A stretch of DNA of 5,591 bases from Selenomonadaceae bacterium. Its GTDB lineage: Bacteria; Bacillota; Negativicutes; Selenomonadales; Selenomonadaceae. The stretch covers positions 1-5,591 of the forward strand of contig JAFXOC010000198.1 of NCBI GenBank assembly GCA_017529085.1. Reading direction: 5' to 3'. The notes below the pieces were generated by a model. The model was not told the DNA's origin and made no database searches. It was given only the letters and a program-made list of their open reading frames with translations. Of the stretch, positions 1-4,710 are shown in pieces (the stretch's first letter is position 1; every line of letters begins with the position of its first letter). Both the position numbers and the translations under genes were made by a program.

Positions 1-41
1 GTGGGTCCTTGGGTACAGATAATGCGGGTTTTACGAAGCAT
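1..41 (-). CDS. pyk: Pyruvate kinase, N-terminal 13 codons (runs off left edge)
   Basis: Read on the minus strand, the ATG at 41-39 opens MLRKTRIICTQGPT (the last codon is cut by the edge but its first two bases fix Thr). This matches the conserved N-terminal beta strand of pyruvate kinase (pattern K-T-K-I-[IV]-C-T-x-G-P), the enzyme that makes pyruvate and ATP from phosphoenolpyruvate and ADP in glycolysis. The start is supported by a strong ribosome binding site, AAAAGGAGG at 55-47, five bases before the ATG. A strong promoter lies about 170 bp upstream, leaving a long structured leader. Only the N-terminus is visible, so active-site residues cannot be checked. A Gln replaces the more usual Ile/Met after CT, which I take as normal variation. 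The identification rests on a short motif, but the motif, start site and ribosome binding site agree. Confidence 0.82.
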   Translation of the reverse strand, partial: MLRKTRIICTQGP

Positions 42-58
42 AATGTCCTCCTTTTAGC

Positions 59-201
59 AAAAACCCCTCAAGAATGTCTACGGTAAACTAAAAAAATGTT
101 TGCGCTTGAGTTGTCTTCCCCGCCCTTCGGGCGGGGAAGACAAACACCAAAATTATTATCGTTGACTATAACTTGAGGGGAATTAGTTTTATCGAAATTA
201 T
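59..201 (-). promoter_or_regulatory. Structured 5' leader of pyk, candidate attenuator or riboswitch-like element
   Basis: The predicted pyk transcript starts near 201 and its start codon is at 41, so the leader is about 160 nt. In RNA order it contains CCCCUCAAG (180-172), a perfect 15-bp GC-rich hairpin (143-111), a second CUCAAG (110-105), a small GUUUA/UAGAC hairpin (88-76), then CUUGAGGGG (72-64) followed directly by UUUUU (63-59). CUUGAGGGG pairs perfectly with the first segment over 9 bp and with the second over 6 bp, so the two pairings exclude each other. A stem ending in GGGG then U5, just before the ribosome binding site, resembles an attenuator. No known riboswitch consensus was recognised by eye. 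The pairings are seen in the sequence; the regulatory role is inferred. Confidence 0.5.
111..143. repeat. Perfect 15-bp GC-rich palindrome with 3-nt loop
   Basis: Bases 111-125 are perfectly complementary to 129-143, with only TTC (126-128) between them. The core is CCCCGCCC/GGGCGGGG. No T-run follows on either strand, so it is not a standard intrinsic terminator. It lies within the pyk leader. Its arms and GTTG flank resemble the second palindrome at 4463-4501, which suggests a dispersed palindromic repeat family. Confidence 0.75.
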
Positions 202-207
202 GTGAAA

Positions 208-236
208 ATTATAGCAAATTCTTAGTTCATTTGCAA
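208..236 (-). promoter_or_regulatory. Sigma-A-type promoter for pyk
   Basis: On the minus strand, TTGCAA (236-231) is followed by exactly 17 bp and then a consensus TATAAT (213-208). A TG one base before the -10 box makes it an extended -10 promoter. Transcription would start near 201. The match is close to ideal and is the only good promoter upstream of the pyk start. Confidence 0.75.
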
Positions 237-304
237 TAAGATTTACGTTTATATTGTTGTTTTTCGGGGCTGTTTTTCAAGGTTGTTTTTCAAGATTAAT
301 GATG

Positions 305-333
305 TTGTTTTTTTCCACATTCTGCCGTATAAT
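305..333 (+). promoter_or_regulatory. Sigma-A-type promoter for the AAA-ATPase-like gene
   Basis: TTGTTT (305-310), a 17-bp spacer and a consensus TATAAT (328-333) predict a transcription start near 340, some 34 nt before the ATG at 374. Because the promoter lies downstream of the first in-frame start at 254, it argues against the longer reading frame. Confidence 0.6.
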
Positions 334-373
334 TGAACAAATAGGCTATATGATAAAAGGTAGGCGAAACAAC

Positions 374-2053
374 ATGAAACAACGTTACGTAATGCCCGTT
401 GGCGTAGATGATTTTCGAAAGGTGCGCAATGAATATTACTATGTTGATAAGACAGATTTTATAAGGTCGTTGATAGACGTTCACAGTCAGGCGACTCTTA
501 TTACGAGACCCAGACGTTTCGGAAAAACCCTCGCCCTTAGTATGCTCTATTACTTTTTTACCATTGAAAACGCCGAAGAAAATCGCGCTATTTTTGAAGG
601 CACAGCTATCGAAAAAGCCGGCGAAAAGTATATGGCGTTTCAGGGGAGCAAGCCTACAATTTTTGTCAGCTTGAAGGATATTAAGCAAGCGAATTTTGAA
701 AATATGATAAAAAAATTTAGTGCGCTTATGCAAAATTTATATCGTTCATATAAATATTTGCTTGAAAGCGAATGTCTTGACGACTCCGAACAAGCATATT
801 TTGAATCGGTACTATTTCGTCGGGCAAATGATGTAGATTTGCAAGATTCGCTAAAAAACCTGACTACATGGCTGAATCGTTACCACAAAAAGCCCGCGCT
901 CGTCCTTATCGACGAATACGACGCGCCCATACAGTACGCCTTCGATTACGGCTATTACGACGAAGCCATAACCTTTATGCGCAATTACTTAAGCGCAGTA
1001 TTAAAATCCAATCCCGATTTGGATTTTGCAATTCTGACAGGTGTGCTTAGAATCGCAAAAGAGAGCATTTTCAGCTCGCTTAACAATTTGGAAGTGGCGA
1101 GTGTCGCTTCCGGCAGGTATCAAAACGTTATGGGGTTCGACGACGACGAAATCAAACAAATTACCGTTGATTTTCACTGTCCGGATAAACTCCCTGAGAT
1201 AAAAAAATGGTACGACGGCTATAATTTTTCGGGGACTAATATCTATAACCCTTGGTCGGTGATAAATTATATTTTGCACGATTGCAATCCATCCATTTAC
1301 TGGCTGAACACTTCCGGCAACAGTATCGTAAAGGAACTCTTAAAAAGGACGGATAAAGAACAGGCGCAGGAACTTCAGGCGCTTTTGCAAGGCGGCTCTG
1401 TCAATGCAAAAATCGACGAGGGAGTTATTTATTCGGATATATATAAAAACCGCAACGCTTTATATACCATGCTCCTTACCACAGGCTATCTTACGCCCGT
1501 TTCTAAACCGGTTACGCGCGGCTTCATGCTTTCGGCGGTTTTGCGCATACCCAACCGCGAGATTGCTTCGGTTTACGCAACAGAAATTGTTGAGCGAATT
1601 GAAAACATGGAAGGAAATCCCAACCTTTTAAATTTTCTGGAAGATTTGCTTTCCGGCAATGCCGAAGGATTTTCCGATGAACTGAATAAATATCTTTTAA
1701 CTCTAACAAGCTACTATGACACAGCCAACAAAGAAACTTTCTATCATGGTTTTGTCCTTGGGATTGTGGCTACTTTGATGCCGGAATACAAAATTCTCTC
1801 CAACAGAGAAAGCGGCTACGGTAGGTTCGACATAGCGATATTCCCCGAGAATAAAAGCAAGAACGGCGTTATAATGGAATTTAAAGTTGCCGAAAAAGAA
1901 TCTGAACTTCATCAGACAGCCGAAGTTGCGCTTAGTCAAATCGACGACATGGAGTATATGGCGGAGTTTAAGAATGAAGGTATTGATAATGTATGGAAGT
2001 ATGGCATAAGTTTTTGCGGTAAGAAGTGCGCTATTGCGACGAAAGTGCGTTAA
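374..2053 (+). CDS. AAA-ATPase-like domain / PD-(D/E)XK nuclease family protein
   Basis: This 559-residue protein has the architecture of the AAA-ATPase_like plus PDDEXK_9 family, common in gut anaerobes and often present in many paralogous copies; its biological role is not established. Residues 45-52, RPRRFGKT, form the family's atypical P-loop, with Arg where Walker A normally has the first Gly. LVLIDEYD at 176-183 is Walker B (D180, E181). LTGVLRI (221-227) and SLNNLEV (235-241) are family motifs, and KWYDGYNF (278-285) plus YNPWSV (291-296) follow. The C-terminal nuclease-like domain has GYGRFD with D486 and E502-F-K504, the D...ExK signature, so both active sites appear intact. I chose ATG 374 because a promoter at 305-333 lies inside the longer frame and AAGGTAGG (357-364) precedes it; ATG 350 is possible. 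The gene is monocistronic, with a terminator three bases past the stop. Cytoplasmic; no membrane segments seen. Confidence 0.9.
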   Translation: MKQRYVMPVGVDDFRKVRNEYYYVDKTDFIRSLIDVHSQATLITRPRRFGKTLALSMLYYFFTIENAEENRAIFEGTAIEKAGEKYMAFQGSKPTIFVSLKDIKQANFENMIKKFSALMQNLYRSYKYLLESECLDDSEQAYFESVLFRRANDVDLQDSLKNLTTWLNRYHKKPALVLIDEYDAPIQYAFDYGYYDEAITFMRNYLSAVLKSNPDLDFAILTGVLRIAKESIFSSLNNLEVASVASGRYQNVMGFDDDEIKQITVDFHCPDKLPEIKKWYDGYNFSGTNIYNPWSVINYILHDCNPSIYWLNTSGNSIVKELLKRTDKEQAQELQALLQGGSVNAKIDEGVIYSDIYKNRNALYTMLLTTGYLTPVSKPVTRGFMLSAVLRIPNREIASVYATEIVERIENMEGNPNLLNFLEDLLSGNAEGFSDELNKYLLTLTSYYDTANKETFYHGFVLGIVATLMPEYKILSNRESGYGRFDIAIFPENKSKNGVIMEFKVAEKESELHQTAEVALSQIDDMEYMAEFKNEGIDNVWKYGISFCGKKCAIATKVR

Positions 2054-2055
2054 AC

Positions 2056-2106
2056 AAAAACGCCATTGATTGCTCGTCTTACGATGTCAATCAATGGCGT
2101 TTTTTT
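2056..2106. terminator. Bidirectional intrinsic terminator
   Basis: A perfect 12-bp stem (2061-2072 with 2088-2099) has a 15-nt loop and is flanked by AAAAA on the left and seven T on the right. It works on paper in both directions, ending the ATPase/nuclease gene (plus) and the 89-residue gene (minus), whose stop lies at 2119-2117. Confidence 0.9.
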
Positions 2107-2116
2107 CCGCATTTGC

Positions 2117-2386
2117 TCAGATGTAAGCAGATAAATTCCTCCTCAGTGATTTAAAGTCAATCCCGCCGTTATAGAATAAAGATTGAGTGGCTCTTCCCAC
2201 TTCTAAATGATAAGCTTCGCCTATTTTCGTAGGTTTTGCAACAGCTTTTTTCTTATCGGCTTGTTTCAAAAAATCCGAAAACTTTTTTTCCGGAGCGTTA
2301 TCATCGTATCCATTTTTGCGTTTATCCCGACTTTCATTGCGGTCTATGCCTTTAATCCGTTCGGTTCTTTCAATGCGCTCAATCAT
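2117..2386 (-). CDS. Small charged protein of unknown function, 89 residues
   Basis: I do not recognise this protein. The coding call rests on an excellent ribosome binding site, GGGAGGTGA (2399-2391), four bases before the ATG at 2386-2384, a promoter-like sequence upstream, and a bidirectional terminator just past the stop. The first half is highly charged, with a repetitive Ile-Glu-Arg-rich opening (MIERIERTERIKGIDR), many Lys/Arg/Asp/Glu residues to about residue 53, and probably little stable fold. The second half, from about residue 54 (PTKIGEAYHLEVGRA), is more ordinary and ends in SLRRNLSAYI, which may be a small conserved domain. There is no signal peptide or membrane segment, so it is likely cytoplasmic. 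It is transcribed divergently from the malic enzyme gene and convergently with the ATPase/nuclease gene. A regulatory or protein-binding role would fit the charge pattern, but that is a guess. Confidence 0.78.
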   Translation of the reverse strand: MIERIERTERIKGIDRNESRDKRKNGYDDNAPEKKFSDFLKQADKKKAVAKPTKIGEAYHLEVGRATQSLFYNGGIDFKSLRRNLSAYI

Positions 2387-2399
2387 AAAATCACCTCCC

Positions 2400-2414
2400 G
2401 AGAGTAGAACTCTC
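2400..2414 (-). promoter_or_regulatory. Small hairpin abutting the ribosome binding site of the 89-residue gene
   Basis: On the minus strand GAGAG (2414-2410) pairs with CTCTC (2404-2400) across a 5-nt loop, and the stem ends directly against the GGGAGGTGA ribosome binding site. The GAGAG arm is also part of the right arm of the neighbouring palindrome, so the two structures would compete in RNA. The stem is short and may not matter in vivo. Confidence 0.3.
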
Positions 2415-2441
2415 TCAAATATTATATCGCTTTTTGAGAGA
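2411..2441. promoter_or_regulatory. Operator-like palindrome straddling the -10 box
   Basis: TCTCTCAAA (2411-2419) and TTTGAGAGA (2433-2441) are perfect 9-bp inverted repeats separated by 13 bp, with centres 22 bp apart, about two helical turns. The minus-strand -10 box TATAAT (2426-2421) sits between the arms. A dimeric repressor bound here would block the promoter of the 89-residue gene; no regulator is identified. Confidence 0.5.
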
Positions 2442-2450
2442 AAAACTTAA
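2421..2450 (-). promoter_or_regulatory. Promoter for the 89-residue gene
   Basis: A consensus TATAAT lies at 2426-2421 on the minus strand. The best -35 is a weak TTAAGT (2450-2445) at 18 bp. Transcription would start near 2414, giving a leader of about 28 nt. The weak -35 and the surrounding palindrome suggest a regulated promoter. Confidence 0.5.
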
Positions 2451-2484
2451 ACGGATTATCTTTTATGAAAAAAGCCCGTACGTT

Positions 2485-2514
2485 TTGAATTTTCTAATAT
2501 TATTTTACTATAAA
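2485..2514 (+). promoter_or_regulatory. Possible distal promoter toward the malic enzyme gene
   Basis: TTGAAT (2485-2490), an 18-bp spacer and TATAAA (2509-2514) form a moderate promoter match. Its transcript would include the inverted repeat at 2537-2578 in the leader. It is weaker in context than the proximal promoter at 2613-2642 and lies in AT-rich DNA, so chance is a real alternative. Confidence 0.25.
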
Positions 2515-2580
2515 ATATATGTTTTGGCAACGTTTGTAGTAAACAAAAAAATTGCGCTTAACTTTTAATTGTTTACTATA
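2504..2580. repeat. Three TTTACTA motifs upstream of the malic enzyme gene
   Basis: TTTACTATA occurs as exact 9-bp direct copies at 2504-2512 and 2572-2580, and the core TTTACTA occurs inverted at 2543-2537. The second and inverted copies extend to a perfect 10-bp inverted repeat, TAGTAAACAA (2537-2546) and TTGTTTACTA (2569-2578), with a 22-bp gap and centres 32 bp apart (about three helical turns). This spacing upstream of the -35 box at 2613 would suit binding of a transcription factor. The regulator is unknown. Confidence 0.45.
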
Positions 2581-2612
2581 TCATGTATCTTTGCATACAA
2601 TTCCCGTTTAAC

Positions 2613-2642
2613 TTGACTCTATTAGGACTTTCGTGCTAATAT
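2613..2642 (+). promoter_or_regulatory. Extended -10 promoter for the malic enzyme gene
   Basis: TTGACT (2613-2618) is followed by 18 bp and TAATAT (2637-2642), with a TG at 2634-2635 giving an extended -10. Transcription would start near 2649, about 47 nt before the ATG at 2696. The promoter covers the upstream in-frame GTG at 2633, which is therefore not the start. Confidence 0.6.
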
Positions 2643-2695
2643 GTGAGGCGCAACTCATTAAAACAAAGAAATACCACATAGGAAGGAAGTACGAA

Positions 2696-4018
2696 ATGAA
2701 TCAAACGGATAAAGATGCGTTGGCGCTGCATAAGAAGTATCACGGTAAATTGGAAATGGTGAGTACGGTGCCGCTAGATTCCGCCGAAGATTTGACTTTG
2801 GCATATACACCGGGGGTAGCTGCTCCATGCCTTGCCATTAAGGAAAATCCCGACGCTGTTTATGATTATACATCAAAGAGGAATATGGTTGCCGTCGTTA
2901 CAAACGGCACGGCTGTTTTGGGACTTGGCAATATCGGAGCTGCGGCGGGTTTGCCCGTTATGGAAGGCAAGGCTATTTTGTTTAAGGTTTTCGCAGGCGT
3001 TGACGCTGTTCCCGTTTGCCTTAATACAACGGATCCCAAAGAGATAATAAGAACGGTTGAACTTTTGGAACCGGCTTACGGCGGAGTTAATTTAGAAGAT
3101 ATAAAAGCGCCGGAGTGTTTCGATATAGAAAACGCTCTTCGCGATAAAGTAAAAATTCCCGTATTCCACGATGATCAGCACGGTACGGCGATAGTTATAA
3201 CTTCGGCTCTTATGAACGCTCTTAAAATCGTGAACAAGAAGTTTGAAGAAGTTAAAATCGTCATAAACGGCGCAGGCGCGGCGGGTCAAGCGATAGCCAG
3301 ACTCCTTGCGGCGGTTAAAGCTAAGCATATCATTTTATGCGACACCAAAGGCGCTATCTACGAAGGTCGCAAAGAGGGAATGAATCCTTATAAAGACTCC
3401 ATAGCAAAGGTTACAAACCGTGAAAAGGAAGCGGGAACTTTAGCGGACGTTATGAAGGACGCGGATATTTTTGTCGGAGTATCAAAAGGTCATTGCGTAA
3501 CTGAAGATATGGTAAAGAGCATGGCAAAAGACGCTATCATAATGGCGATGGCGAATCCTACGCCGGAAATCATGCCGGACGATGCAAAAGCCGCAGGCGC
3601 AAGGATTGTCGGCACGGGTCGTTCCGATTTCCCCAATCAGGTGAACAATCTCTTAGCATTCCCCGGTATTTTTAGGGGAGCGTTAGACGTGAGAGCCACC
3701 GATATTAACGACGAAATGAAAATTGCCGCCGCCCGCGCCATAGCTTCCCTCGTCGAAGAAGACAAACTTTCCGAAGACTACGTTATAGTCAGCCCATTCG
3801 ATTCAAGAGTTGCGCCAACCGTGGCAAAAGCCGTGGCGCAAGCCGCAATCGACACCGGCGTGGCTCGCAGAGAGGGCTACACCGCAGACGACGTAGAAGC
3901 TCATACCAAACGCCTCACAACTGAACTTCACCCCAACCACGAAAGCTTCCTAAAGCGTATGCAAGCAGGGCTTATCAAGGCTTGGAAGAAAGTTCCTCTT
4001 GTAAGAAAACCTGCTTAA
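2696..4018 (+). CDS. Malic enzyme, NAD(P)-dependent (malate to pyruvate plus CO2)
   Basis: This 440-residue cytoplasmic enzyme oxidatively decarboxylates malate to pyruvate, reducing NAD+ or NADP+. The N-terminal malic domain has YTPGVA (37-42, catalytic Tyr37) and MEGKAILFK (89-97, probable catalytic Lys92). NLEDI (132-136) supplies metal ligands E134 and D135, with HDDQHGTA (158-165) adding an Asp ligand. The Rossmann domain has GAGAAG at 192-197, and the later motifs ANPTPE (286-291) and FPNQVNN (312-318) are intact. It lacks the phosphotransacetylase-like domain of long MaeB proteins. The C-terminal tail from about residue 392 seems longer than in the usual enzymes of about 390-410 residues. 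Cofactor preference cannot be read safely. The start at 2696 has GGAAGGAAG (2681-2689) ahead of it and fits the family; the longer frame from 2633 overlaps the promoter. The gene stands alone. Confidence 0.95.
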   Translation: MNQTDKDALALHKKYHGKLEMVSTVPLDSAEDLTLAYTPGVAAPCLAIKENPDAVYDYTSKRNMVAVVTNGTAVLGLGNIGAAAGLPVMEGKAILFKVFAGVDAVPVCLNTTDPKEIIRTVELLEPAYGGVNLEDIKAPECFDIENALRDKVKIPVFHDDQHGTAIVITSALMNALKIVNKKFEEVKIVINGAGAAGQAIARLLAAVKAKHIILCDTKGAIYEGRKEGMNPYKDSIAKVTNREKEAGTLADVMKDADIFVGVSKGHCVTEDMVKSMAKDAIIMAMANPTPEIMPDDAKAAGARIVGTGRSDFPNQVNNLLAFPGIFRGALDVRATDINDEMKIAAARAIASLVEEDKLSEDYVIVSPFDSRVAPTVAKAVAQAAIDTGVARREGYTADDVEAHTKRLTTELHPNHESFLKRMQAGLIKAWKKVPLVRKPA

Positions 4019-4049
4019 TGATGGAAAAAAATTAAACATAAAGAAGTTA

Positions 4050-4081
4050 AAACCCCCGTTCTTTAACAAGACCGGAGGTTT
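4050..4081. terminator. Imperfect hairpin terminator shared by malic enzyme and yjfB-like gene
   Basis: Bases 4050-4063 pair with 4068-4081 as a 14-position stem with two mismatches and a 4-nt TAAC loop. In the plus direction the T-run is poor (TTTATTGTTG). In the minus direction the stem is followed by TTTTAACTTCTTT, which is better. It lies between two convergent genes, so a shared role is likely. Confidence 0.6.
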
Positions 4082-4125
4082 ATTGTTGCAAATCGTAAAT
4101 AAATTGACTATGGTTTCGTCTTCTG

Positions 4126-4302
4126 CTACGCCATAACGTCGACATTCACTCCAAGATTAGGATCCGCCAATCCCTCCATCATCTCGTTCATGGCGGCTTC
4201 TTCGGTTTCCATCGCCATTTTTAACACGCCGACGCTAAAGTTTTGCGCCGTTCTCGCCTCGTTCATCGAAACGGACAGAGCGGCTATTGTCATATCTCCC
4301 AT
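4126..4302 (-). CDS. YjfB-family putative motility protein, 58 residues
   Basis: The 58-residue product begins MGDMTIAALSVSMNEA and continues with FSVGVLKMAMETEE. This follows the YjfB family pattern, MDIAALSxxxS...xxxxVLKKAMDxxE, of small Bacillota proteins annotated as putative motility proteins. Their molecular role is not known; some are linked to flagellar regulons. The protein is probably one or two amphipathic helices, with no signal peptide, and ends in a Gly/Asn/Val tail (NLGVNVDVMA). I chose the ATG at 4302-4300 because GGAGTGA lies five bases upstream and a promoter at 4363-4335 overlaps the longer frame from 4344. An ATG three codons later would give the typical family start (MTIAALS) but has a poorly spaced ribosome binding site. 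It is convergent with the malic enzyme and divergent from the dCache sensor. Confidence 0.85.
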   Translation of the reverse strand: MGDMTIAALSVSMNEARTAQNFSVGVLKMAMETEEAAMNEMMEGLADPNLGVNVDVMA

Positions 4303-4334
4303 AAAAATCACTCCCGTTCGTTGTTGTTGCGAAG

Positions 4335-4363
4335 ATTGTACCACAAGTTACGGTGAGTTTCAA
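4335..4363 (-). promoter_or_regulatory. Sigma-A-type promoter for the yjfB-like gene
   Basis: On the minus strand TTGAAA (4363-4358), a 17-bp spacer and TACAAT (4340-4335) are preceded by TGG, giving an extended -10. Transcription would start near 4328, 26 nt before the ATG. I see no flagellar sigma (SigD/FliA) TAAA-N15-GCCGATAA pattern, so expression looks like housekeeping sigma despite the motility link. Confidence 0.7.
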
Positions 4364-4450
4364 TGTAAAATTTCCGTCAGAGTTATGGTAATTATAAAAA
4401 TTCGTTACTATTCACGAGTAGTACAACATAGTGGTGAAAGAGGTGAATTA

Positions 4451-4552
4451 GTGAAATTCATGGTTGACCTCTCCACCACGAAGCGGTGGAGAGGTGGCAA
4501 CGTTGAGGCTCATATTTGTTATATGAGATGGAAAAATGTAACTTGCGAATAA
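4451..4552 (+). CDS. Possible 33-codon small ORF overlapping a palindromic repeat
   Basis: A GTG at 4451 follows a good ribosome binding site, AGAGGTGA (4439-4446), at the same four-base spacing as for the 89-residue gene. The frame reads VKFMVDLSTTKRWRGG, continues for 17 more residues rich in Trp, Tyr, Cys and Arg, and stops at 4552. I recognise no family. The STTKRWRGG segment is encoded by the palindrome at 4463-4501, so this may be a chance reading of a repeat; alternatively it could be a leader peptide or a small regulatory product. No convincing promoter was found directly upstream. Coding status is uncertain. Confidence 0.27.
   Translation: MKFMVDLSTTKRWRGGNVEAHICYMRWKNVTCE
4463..4501. 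repeat. GC-rich palindrome, relative of the one at 111-143
   Basis: ACCTCTCCACC (4467-4477) and GGTGGAGAGGT (4485-4495) are perfect 11-bp inverted repeats with a 7-nt loop. GTTG (4463-4466) and CAAC (4498-4501) extend the stem past a two-base GG bulge. The left arm matches the corresponding arm at 114-124 at 7 of 11 positions, and both are preceded by GTTG. There is no T-run after it, so it is not a classical terminator. Confidence 0.65.
4509..4527. repeat. Short perfect hairpin
   Basis: CTCATAT (4509-4515) and ATATGAG (4521-4527) form a perfect 7-bp stem with a TTGTT loop, eight bases downstream of the GC-rich palindrome. It may belong to the same structured element; no terminator-like T-run follows. 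Confidence 0.45.
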
Positions 4553-4682
4553 TGACGATTAGTTTGTTGGCTATTGTTTTATTTGTCTACAGTCTGCGTG
4601 GTCAATAAAGTATGGGTTTTCTGCCAGATGAAATTCAAGGGATTTTTCATAATTGTAAGGTATATTTTTGAACAAACTCCAA

Positions 4683-4710
4683 TTGCGTAAAAATTTTGAC
4701 AGGGTAGAAT
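4683..4710 (+). promoter_or_regulatory. Weak candidate promoter for the dCache sensor gene
   Basis: TTGCGT (4683-4688), 16 bp and TAGAAT (4705-4710) are the best paired boxes upstream of the sensor gene, leaving a leader of about 70 nt. A perfect TTGACA at 4696-4701 lies close by but has no good -10 at 16-18 bp; the sequence there is GATTTT. I cannot decide which, if either, is used. Confidence 0.3.

Noticed and set aside
111..143. Intrinsic terminator call for the strong hairpin
   Set aside because: No T-run follows on either strand, and it lies inside the pyk leader downstream of its promoter.
162..189. Plus-strand promoter starting at TTGACT
   Set aside because: No acceptable -10 box at 16-18 bp; the plus-strand gene has a much better promoter at 305-333.
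254..373. 40-codon N-terminal extension of the ATPase/nuclease protein
   Set aside because: It has no ribosome binding site, contains the TTGTTT-17-TATAAT promoter of the gene, and the family begins close to the chosen Met.
296..733. Antisense open frame across the ATPase/nuclease gene
   Set aside because: No ribosome binding site or protein family signal; it is opposite a clearly coding frame. The other antisense and offset frames within 868-1939, 2832-3328 and 4864-5553 were dropped for the same reason.
2525..2538. CcpA cre-like site near the malic enzyme promoter
   Set aside because: Only the central CG and some flanking positions fit the cre consensus; several key positions differ.
2633..2695. 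21-codon N-terminal extension of the malic enzyme from a GTG
   Set aside because: It overlaps the extended -10 promoter, and a strong ribosome binding site precedes the ATG at 2696.
4303..4344. 14-codon N-terminal extension of the YjfB-family protein
   Set aside because: The upstream ATG lies within the promoter spacer and lacks a ribosome binding site; the family starts at the MxIAALS motif.
4463..4527. Subterminal hairpins of an IS200/IS605-type element or a CRISPR repeat
   Set aside because: No transposase remnant, no repeated spacer pattern and no cas gene in the window; there are only two divergent palindromes.
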